Positions 1 to 5,490 of a stretch of DNA of 8,420 nucleotides are shown here, in pieces. The stretch is taken from NCBI GenBank assembly GCA_021203665.1, contig JAJQAT010000139.1, positions 1 to 8,420 of the forward strand, in the 5' to 3' direction. This DNA is from Bacillota bacterium (GTDB lineage Bacteria > Bacillota > Clostridia > UBA1381). The notes beneath the pieces are model-generated. The model saw only the letters and a program-made list of their open reading frames with translations, searched no databases and was not told the DNA's origin. Both the position numbers and the translations under genes were made by a program. Position 1 is the stretch's first letter. Each line of letters begins with the position of its first letter.

Positions 1-1167
1 AATAATCCCCGCCCGCGTAAGCGCGTTCACGGCTTTTTGAGCCTCGTCAGACTTGCTTTCAATATCCAAAAAATTCGTTTGCTCCGCCGACACATTTTCT
101 TCCTGAAGCTTCACATTGTCCATAATTTTTTCAGATGTATATTCTCCGTCAAGGTCATACAAAAACAATTCTCCGTCATTGTTCAAAACAAGAGTTTTAT
201 ATCCGTTGCTATCATCCCCGCTTATACAATTAATATTATCCGATATTTTTTTCTTTACCGACTCGCTGCCGTCGCCTGTAAACGAATACTGCCATAACGA
301 GCCGTCGTTCTTTAATACAAGAGACGTCTTATAGTGTACGCTAATATCTTTAATATCATCGTCAAGCTGTTCAAATTCATAATAATCCAATTCCTGCGAA
401 TCGTTGTGCTCTCCGAAAAGAGTACCGCACCACCAATAGGTATTATCATCTTTAAGCGCAAAGCTCGATGAGGATCCTGCGGCAATATCTTTTACGTTCT
501 CCATAACCTTTGTCGGAACATTGCTCAAAAACAAATAATCACCATATCCGAGCTGTCCGTAATATCCCGCGCCAAAAGTATAAACACTGCCGTCGGTTTT
601 CAATGCGATACTGTGATTCACACCCGCCTCAGCGTCAAGAACATTATTCATTATTTTTACAGGCTGTTCGTATACGGAAGGGTCGCAGTACTCAGTTTCC
701 AAATCATCTGACGACCTTAAAATTTCACCTTGTCCAAGCTGTCCGTAATTATTATATCCTATTCCCCACAAGCTGTTATCTTCCTTGATTATCAATGTCG
801 AGCTCCAACCGACATCTGCCGCTTTGACATTGTCCATAACCTTAACGGGAACAAGAGAGGCATTATCTTCCGAGAAAAAATCCGAATATTTACCCCACGT
901 CCATAAAGTATTGTCACTCTTTACAGCGTATTGAGGACTTACATAGATTACATCTTCCATTATCTTTGTAGGATCATCGCAAGCCTCGGTCGTTCCGTTG
1001 CCGACTTCGCCGTTCTTGTTTTCTCCCCATGCCCATAAGGAATTGTCGTCTTTTATAGCATAAAAATTTGAACCGTCTGTTGCTATTGTGCTGTTCTCAA
1101 ACGCGAAAGCAATGTTACTTATCATAATGATTGTAATACTAAGAATTAAGAAACTTATTTTCTTCAT
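1..1167 (-). CDS. Secreted RCC1-repeat protein with the start of a C-terminal SLH domain (3' end outside window)
   Basis: The frame is open for 389 codons from ATG at 1167 to the window edge, so the C-terminus is missing. Residues 1-22 form a signal peptide (MKK, a hydrophobic stretch, then AFA before FENS), so the product is exported. The body carries RCC1-type beta-propeller repeats, each with an 'aLk.DgslwaWG.N..GqLG.G' pattern. Examples are DNSLWAWGENKNGEVGNG near residue 41, DNSLWGIGYNNYGQLGQG, and DGSVYTFGAGYYGQLGYG, with repeated VKVMDNV/TKVMENV linkers between blades. The last visible residues, SDEAQKAVNALTRAGII, match the opening of an SLH motif, which would anchor the protein to cell-wall polymer. 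AAAGGAG lies 7 nt before the ATG. The gene begins 13 nt after the stop of the orphan RHS cassette, so the two are probably co-transcribed. RCC1 propellers usually bind proteins, but no ligand can be inferred. The RCC1 call is firm; the SLH call rests on one truncated motif. Confidence 0.88.
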   Translation of the reverse strand, partial: MKKISFLILSITIIMISNIAFAFENSTIATDGSNFYAIKDDNSLWAWGENKNGEVGNGTTEACDDPTKIMEDVIYVSPQYAVKSDNTLWTWGKYSDFFSEDNASLVPVKVMDNVKAADVGWSSTLIIKEDNSLWGIGYNNYGQLGQGEILRSSDDLETEYCDPSVYEQPVKIMNNVLDAEAGVNHSIALKTDGSVYTFGAGYYGQLGYGDYLFLSNVPTKVMENVKDIAAGSSSSFALKDDNTYWWCGTLFGEHNDSQELDYYEFEQLDDDIKDISVHYKTSLVLKNDGSLWQYSFTGDGSESVKKKISDNINCISGDDSNGYKTLVLNNDGELFLYDLDGEYTSEKIMDNVKLQEENVSAEQTNFLDIESKSDEAQKAVNALTRAGII

Positions 1168-1174
1168 TTCGTTT

Positions 1175-1181
1175 CTCCTTT
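1175..1181 (-). promoter_or_regulatory. Ribosome binding site for the RCC1/SLH gene
   Basis: The minus strand reads AAAGGAG here, 7 nt before ATG at 1167. Its first base is the last base of the TGA stop of the upstream cassette. This fixes the start codon and suggests re-initiation or coupling between the two frames. Confidence 0.85.
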
Positions 1182-2431
1182 CACCTAAATGAATACGCTG
1201 ACAAACCTTGCTGATCTCTCGTCCATTCAATGCTTATAGGAATTTGATTATCACTTGAATCATAACATATAATATACTTTTTGCCCAAATCGTCATCATA
1301 AGCATAACCTATAACAGAGTATACGTGCTTGTCTTTGCTTAATAAAATAGGCATACCATCATCAATTTTATTTTTTATAAAATCAAATGTAAACCCACTT
1401 TCTCGTTGACCAATGTTTACAGAATCTATTTCATATCCGCTTCCGTCCAAATATCCATATTTTTCTATAACCCCTATGACTGTAGACAAGGTGCTTCCGC
1501 TATTATAGTCAACAGCTATACCGTCTTTGTCAATTGAATATTCGTAACGATCGTCTAGTATTTGTTTTTCACTTATAGTCTTTCCTGTAATATATTCAAT
1601 AGCATCTTTCATAGTAACTGCCCAACAAAAATTTGTATTACCCTGGTATGTATATGGATAGTCAGATAACATATTTACGTTTCTGCATTGATACCACATT
1701 GGCATATTGCTATTATTAAGGCTATTTGGGGATTCGTCTTTATAATATTCTCTCCAATCCGCGATGCCATTATTATTAGAATCAAATCTGCTTCTGTCCT
1801 CTGTTGTATCAATTCTGCCGTCGCCATCCCAATCTAACCATTCGGGAATTTCTGACGAGCACCCGCTTGGATCCACCAGAACCACCGGATTACCTGCGCA
1901 ATAGCTGTACCAATTTGTGCCGTCCTGTGCGGGGTCTTCGGTTATGAATCTGCCGGTTTCGCTTTCGTAGTAGCGGTTGCGAAGGTATATCAAGCCGCTT
2001 TCCTCGTCGTAGTATTCGCCGCAGTAGCCGAACGGGTCGGGCGTGTTGCCTTGCCATTGGTTGCCGTAGGCATCGTAATTCATATAGCTTTCCTCAAGCT
2101 TTGCTCCGCTCGAATCGGCTTTCGCCGCGATATTGCCGTGCATATCCTTGAGGTATGATGTTACCGTGCCGTTTTGGTTCGCTATGTATACTCCGGTTGC
2201 GTCGTAGGTATACGTATTTACAGCACTGTCGGTCGTCTCGTTTGCAAGGTTGCTGCCGTTCCAAACGAATGTGGTTTTTTCGCGGTCTACGGTTTTACTC
2301 GCTCTTAAATTGTCCGCGTCATAGGTATACGTTGCCTCGTTCGCGCCACTGTTGTAATTGGTAAGGCGGTTAAACTTGTCATAGCCGAAAATTTCCATGC
2401 CGCTGTCAGAGGTTTTGCCTGATATGCCCAT
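1181..2431 (-). CDS. Orphan RHS core cassette with EF-hand pair and papain/C39-like cysteine peptidase tip
   Basis: This 416-residue frame lacks the YD-repeat shell of a complete RHS protein. Residues 1-190 are the RHS-associated core (YDEESGLIYLRNRYY, GRFITEDP, ending VDPSG) and are nearly identical to residues 358-547 of the downstream half of the large RHS gene. After DPSG the tip is different. Residues 200-211 (DWDGDGRIDTTE) and 217-228 (DSNNNGIADWRE) are two EF-hand-type calcium loops. Residues about 260-416 resemble a papain-fold/C39-like peptidase: Q263 and C269 in QGNTNFCWAV, H369 in KHVYSVIGYAYD, D391 in CYDSSD, with GMPILL just before the His motif. The ATG used here has no ribosome site. 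RHS homology continues upstream to 2472, where an in-frame TAA ends it. It may be a silent cassette that becomes active when recombined onto the full-length gene, or it may be read from the 10-codon ORF just upstream. The peptidase call is by motif only. Confidence 0.75.
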   Translation of the reverse strand: MGISGKTSDSGMEIFGYDKFNRLTNYNSGANEATYTYDADNLRASKTVDREKTTFVWNGSNLANETTDSAVNTYTYDATGVYIANQNGTVTSYLKDMHGNIAAKADSSGAKLEESYMNYDAYGNQWQGNTPDPFGYCGEYYDEESGLIYLRNRYYESETGRFITEDPAQDGTNWYSYCAGNPVVLVDPSGCSSEIPEWLDWDGDGRIDTTEDRSRFDSNNNGIADWREYYKDESPNSLNNSNMPMWYQCRNVNMLSDYPYTYQGNTNFCWAVTMKDAIEYITGKTISEKQILDDRYEYSIDKDGIAVDYNSGSTLSTVIGVIEKYGYLDGSGYEIDSVNIGQRESGFTFDFIKNKIDDGMPILLSKDKHVYSVIGYAYDDDLGKKYIICYDSSDNQIPISIEWTRDQQGLSAYSFR

Positions 2432-2472
2432 TTCCGACGCTTCCGTTCCGCTTGTATACTTCGTTACCTGTT
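1861..2472 (-). repeat. Direct repeat copy A of the RHS core (pairs with 3849-4460)
   Basis: Read base by base against 3849-4460, this 612-bp stretch differs at only six positions (2408, 2410, 2412, 2415, 2420, 2440). The 547 bp at 1861-2407 are identical. The low edge falls one base past the DPSG codons, exactly where the two tips diverge. The high edge falls at a TAA stop. The spacing between copies is 1988 bp, in the same orientation. It is a substrate for homologous exchange or deletion between the two tips. Confidence 0.97.
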
Positions 2473-2503
2473 AAATAAACATTATTATAACTCTGTCTCT
2501 CAT
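2471..2503 (-). CDS. Ten-codon ORF with good ribosome site, in frame with the orphan RHS cassette
   Basis: Minus-strand ATG at 2503 opens MRDRVIIMFI followed by TAA at 2473-2471. GAGAGGA at 2517-2511 lies 7 nt before the ATG, a well-placed ribosome site. The stop is immediately followed, in the same frame, by CAG GTA ACG, the first RHS-homologous codons of the cassette. The peptide itself is not recognised. It could be a leader that delivers ribosomes to the cassette, the start of a short RHS gene closed by one nonsense codon, or chance. Translation is not demonstrated. Confidence 0.3.
   Translation of the reverse strand: MRDRVIIMFI
2484..2489 (-). promoter_or_regulatory. Possible -10 box upstream of the orphan cassette
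   Basis: The minus strand reads TATAAT here, a perfect -10 hexamer, just before the RHS repeat begins. No good -35 hexamer sits 16-18 nt upstream (GATATA or similar is all there is). In AT-rich DNA this could be chance. It lies inside the 10-codon ORF, so it would produce a transcript lacking that ORF's start. Confidence 0.15.
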
Positions 2504-2608
2504 CAGTATATCCTCTCTACAGTCGAAATACAGTTAGGCAAAATATTCCTGTTGTATTTTATCCGACCATAAATGTTTGTCGTCAGTGTAGTATTTTCAC
2601 ACGTAGTT
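2504..2608 (-). other. Intergenic gap with possible coding remnants
   Basis: This is the gap between the SLH gene and the 10-codon ORF. No terminator hairpin with a U-run is visible. In the frame of the SLH gene, after its TAA and one further TGA, 2596-2537 reads YYTDDKHLWSDKIQQEYFA and then TAA, an open run whose composition looks protein-like. It may be a relic of an earlier tip or partner gene left by recombination. It is too short to identify and may be chance. Confidence 0.25.
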
Positions 2609-3184
2609 TTATTCTTCGTCTGTATACTTGCTTTTTATTCTTGACAGTATAAGACTTTCTTCATCAACGCTCAAGTTTTCTTGAGGTTTAAACATATGAT
2701 TTTCATCACCTTCAATAATTCCCATTACCTGTATTGCATATACCGAGTATTTTGCCCACGAGGAAATGCAATTATCATCGGCGAATCTATTTTCTTCCGG
2801 TATGCTTGCTTCATCAAAATCAGCGAATGTCGACCGCGAGTGATTATCTAAATACCGGAGAAATCTATACATAACTGTAGCTGCTTGTTCACGCGTTACT
2901 ACCCCATCCGGCTCGAAAATCCGCTCTGCGGTTCCTATCATAATTCCGGTTACACTACACCATTCAATAGCAAGTCCGGCATTGGGAATATCATCATAAA
3001 TGCCGTCTCCCCGTCCGATTGAAACGCTCGAATGTGTCTTCGTGATGTCATTATATAAATTCATAATATCGGAAGCAATTTGTCTGCGGGTAACAACGGG
3101 TTCTGCGGCATTTGCAAGTGGCATCATTGATATAAGCATGATTGTCATTAAGGTAAAAGCAAATACTTTTTTTATATTTTCCAC
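2609..3184 (-). CDS. Small secreted SLH-domain protein translationally coupled to the RHS gene
   Basis: The product is 191 residues. Residues 1-26 are a signal peptide (KK, hydrophobic core, ANA before AEPVV). The remainder is largely SLH sequence: VTRRQIASDIMNLY (about 30-43) is an SLH-like TRRQ segment; IEWCSVTGIMIGT then FEPDGVVTREQAATVMYRFL (about 74-109) is a full SLH motif with the canonical TREQ; FADFDE, then YAIQVMGIIEGDENHMFKP (about 120-170) is a second. SLH domains bind secondary cell-wall polymers, so the protein is expected outside the membrane on the wall. The start is GTG at 3184, whose G is the last base of the RHS stop TAG (TAGTG). AAGGGTGA lies about 6-7 nt upstream. Coupling directly behind an RHS protease tip is where an immunity gene usually sits, but an exported SLH protein is not a typical immunity protein. 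A role as wall anchor or surface partner is equally possible. Confidence 0.87.
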   Translation of the reverse strand: MENIKKVFAFTLMTIMLISMMPLANAAEPVVTRRQIASDIMNLYNDITKTHSSVSIGRGDGIYDDIPNAGLAIEWCSVTGIMIGTAERIFEPDGVVTREQAATVMYRFLRYLDNHSRSTFADFDEASIPEENRFADDNCISSWAKYSVYAIQVMGIIEGDENHMFKPQENLSVDEESLILSRIKSKYTDEE

Positions 3185-5490
3185 TAATATCTCACCCTTT
3201 CATAAAGACCATTCTCTGCCCGTATAGCATTCTCGGTATAAACGCCCGGCCACGCAGAATTTATCCATTCTTTCCCATTGTCATCATACCATGACTCGTA
3301 ATAAAGTATCCCTGTAGTTGCAAGTTCTTCTCTCTTATGTAGTTGTACTTCATTAACTCCATTATATTGATAATAACAGGTTCCTGCCAAATATACATCT
3401 CCTTTAGAATCTATGTATGAGCCTTTAGGATTAGTTAAATCATATCTGTTGCCAGAAAAACGACGATACACATGACAAAGCTCATGCGCCATTGCCATAT
3501 ACCCGTTTTGTTGTGATATTTCCGTCCCTGTAGGTGTGTCAACTAATATATCATGATTAACATTTGGATTATATAATATTTCAATATACGTTATATTATC
3601 ATTGTTATCATAAGTTGTATTTGTATATGCATCATTATCTAATGTATAATCTATAGTACAAATTATAGAATTGTCAACTAATTCTCTAATCAAACTAGTA
3701 CCTTTTTCTCTATCCGGATCACTTACTCTGTTGGTTATTATAACCAACCCATTGTTTATGTCATAATCCAATGTATCATCTGTCAATGCCTGTAATGCTT
3801 GTAAACGTTCATCACCATTAGAATTATAATTGGGTAATGTAAACGCTAACCCGCTTGGATCCACCAGAACCACCGGATTACCTGCGCAATAGCTGTACCA
3901 ATTTGTGCCGTCCTGTGCGGGGTCTTCGGTTATGAATCTGCCGGTTTCGCTTTCGTAGTAGCGGTTGCGAAGGTATATCAAGCCGCTTTCCTCGTCGTAG
4001 TATTCGCCGCAGTAGCCGAACGGGTCGGGCGTGTTGCCTTGCCATTGGTTGCCGTAGGCATCGTAATTCATATAGCTTTCCTCAAGCTTTGCTCCGCTCG
4101 AATCGGCTTTCGCCGCGATATTGCCGTGCATATCCTTGAGGTATGATGTTACCGTGCCGTTTTGGTTCGCTATGTATACTCCGGTTGCGTCGTAGGTATA
4201 CGTATTTACAGCACTGTCGGTCGTCTCGTTTGCAAGGTTGCTGCCGTTCCAAACGAATGTGGTTTTTTCGCGGTCTACGGTTTTACTCGCTCTTAAATTG
4301 TCCGCGTCATAGGTATACGTTGCCTCGTTCGCGCCACTGTTGTAATTGGTAAGGCGGTTAAACTTGTCATAGCCGAAAATTTCCATGCCGCTGTCGGGGC
4401 TTCTGCCCGATATGCCCATTTCCGACGTTTCCGTTCCGCTTGTATACTTCGTTACCTGTTTCGCTATAGTATTGCCGTTGTCGTCATAATAGTATTTTGT
4501 TTCACCTGTTGCCGTCGCCGTGCCGCTTGGGGTTGACTTATACGATTCCGCTATGCCGGTCAAACGGTTATTCGCGTCATAGGTGTAATTTTCTATGGTT
4601 ACACTCTTGTCTTCATTCGTTATCTCCGCAAGCGTTCTGTTTCTTGAAGCGTCATATTCGTAATACGAATCCATAATATCCCCGGATGAACCATATATAA
4701 GCTCTTCTTTCAGCTCACCGGTCTTATAATATGTATAAATTCTGTTACAAGAATTTACACTGTCACTCTCGGTATTCTTTAATCCATCCAAATAATATGA
4801 TATTGAATACCCTTGATATGTTGTACTGCCGTTTTTGGTTGACATTTTTGTTACCAAATTTGCGGCATTATACGTATAGCTCGAGGTTATTCCGTTATCA
4901 TCCGATTTCTCGGTCAGATTTCCGTTTGCGTCATATGTGTATGACGTAATTATACCATTGTTTGTCAATTCCGTCAACCGGTTTAGATTGTTATACTCGT
5001 ATGAAATCGAATTTTCCGTTACATCATCCTTTATAAGCTCATATGCCGTTACATTTGAATTGTCGTCATAGGTATAATTTTGAACCGAGCCGTCGTCCGA
5101 TGTGGACGAAATCATTCTGCCGAACGCGTCGTAGGTATAGCTGTTCGTAACCTCTGTTCCGTCCGAATTTACCGAGCTTGTCCCCGTAAGCTGTCCTATA
5201 CTGTTGTAGGTATATTCCTTAGCTTCGGTTGACGAAAAATATGTTTTGGTCAAGCCGTATGGTCCGTACTCGTTGTATACCATATTACCGTTGCGATCGC
5301 TCCACTTAGTCAGATTGCCTGCATAGTCATAATCATAATATGTTTCTATCACTCCCATTGGGTCTGTTACTTTTGATAAGTAGCCCAAGTTGCTGTTATA
5401 GCTGTACTGCGTAACCGAGCCTCCCGTAGGCTCCTCGCTGTATTCACTCAATCCGGTTATCATTTTTTGTAACGCGGTTAGCGGTGTCAT
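3184..5490 (-). CDS. RHS protein, downstream part: YD repeats, RHS core and M91-like metallopeptidase tip
   Basis: This is the C-terminal half of the large RHS gene. Residues about 20-350 are tandem YD repeats (YTYDANGNLTEKSDDNG, YTYDANNRLTG and similar), which in known RHS proteins form a beta-sheet shell around the C-terminal tip. Residues 358-547 are the RHS-associated core (GLIYLRNRYYESETGRFITEDP, NPVVLVDPSG). The tip, residues 548-768, contains YNPN, then H669-E670-L-C-H673, then R720-E-E-L-A-T-T-G. HExxH and a downstream rEEl.ttG are the signature of the M91 (NleD-like) zinc metallopeptidases; E721 or E722 would be the third zinc ligand. The listed ATG at 5490 has no ribosome site, and residues 1-9 are an out-of-frame reading of the upstream frame. 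True RHS homology begins at M10 and continues the upstream frame across one extra A. It is therefore probably not an independent gene but the same protein as 5444-8420. The tip is more AT-rich than the core. Confidence 0.88.
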   Translation of the reverse strand: MTPLTALQKMITGLSEYSEEPTGGSVTQYSYNSNLGYLSKVTDPMGVIETYYDYDYAGNLTKWSDRNGNMVYNEYGPYGLTKTYFSSTEAKEYTYNSIGQLTGTSSVNSDGTEVTNSYTYDAFGRMISSTSDDGSVQNYTYDDNSNVTAYELIKDDVTENSISYEYNNLNRLTELTNNGIITSYTYDANGNLTEKSDDNGITSSYTYNAANLVTKMSTKNGSTTYQGYSISYYLDGLKNTESDSVNSCNRIYTYYKTGELKEELIYGSSGDIMDSYYEYDASRNRTLAEITNEDKSVTIENYTYDANNRLTGIAESYKSTPSGTATATGETKYYYDDNGNTIAKQVTKYTSGTETSEMGISGRSPDSGMEIFGYDKFNRLTNYNSGANEATYTYDADNLRASKTVDREKTTFVWNGSNLANETTDSAVNTYTYDATGVYIANQNGTVTSYLKDMHGNIAAKADSSGAKLEESYMNYDAYGNQWQGNTPDPFGYCGEYYDEESGLIYLRNRYYESETGRFITEDPAQDGTNWYSYCAGNPVVLVDPSGLAFTLPNYNSNGDERLQALQALTDDTLDYDINNGLVIITNRVSDPDREKGTSLIRELVDNSIICTIDYTLDNDAYTNTTYDNNDNITYIEILYNPNVNHDILVDTPTGTEISQQNGYMAMAHELCHVYRRFSGNRYDLTNPKGSYIDSKGDVYLAGTCYYQYNGVNEVQLHKREELATTGILYYESWYDDNGKEWINSAWPGVYTENAIRAENGLYERVRY
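3192..3199 (-). promoter_or_regulatory. Ribosome binding site for the SLH gene, inside the RHS coding end
   Basis: The minus strand reads AAGGGTGA within the last codons of the RHS frame, followed after 7 nt by the GTG start at 3184. It supports the GTG, rather than a later codon, as the start, and supports translational coupling to the RHS gene. Confidence 0.65.
3849..4460 (-). repeat. Direct repeat copy B of the RHS core (pairs with 1861-2472)
   Basis: This is the in-gene copy of the 612-bp core segment, 606 of 612 bases identical to copy A by direct comparison. All six mismatches lie between 4396 and 4428. In this copy the sequence continues on the high side into further RHS coding, so it is the complete parent. 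On the low side it ends at DPSG, where the metallopeptidase tip starts. Confidence 0.97.

Noticed and set aside
2537..2608. Transcription terminator after the SLH gene
   Set aside because: Only a 4-bp GTGT/ACAC pairing with a long loop and no following U-run was found.
1181..4460. Insertion sequence or transposon carrying the duplicated cassette
   Set aside because: There is no transposase, terminal inverted repeat or target-site duplication at the edges; breakpoints match RHS domain boundaries instead.
5461..5470. Programmed -1 ribosomal frameshift at the A tract
   Set aside because: A -1 slip reads AAA then TGA immediately; only skipping one base (or losing one A) restores the frame.
5488..5490. 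ATG as the start of an independent second RHS gene
   Set aside because: There is no ribosome site, and the first nine residues are a frame-shifted reading of the upstream YD repeat. One base restores a single continuous protein.
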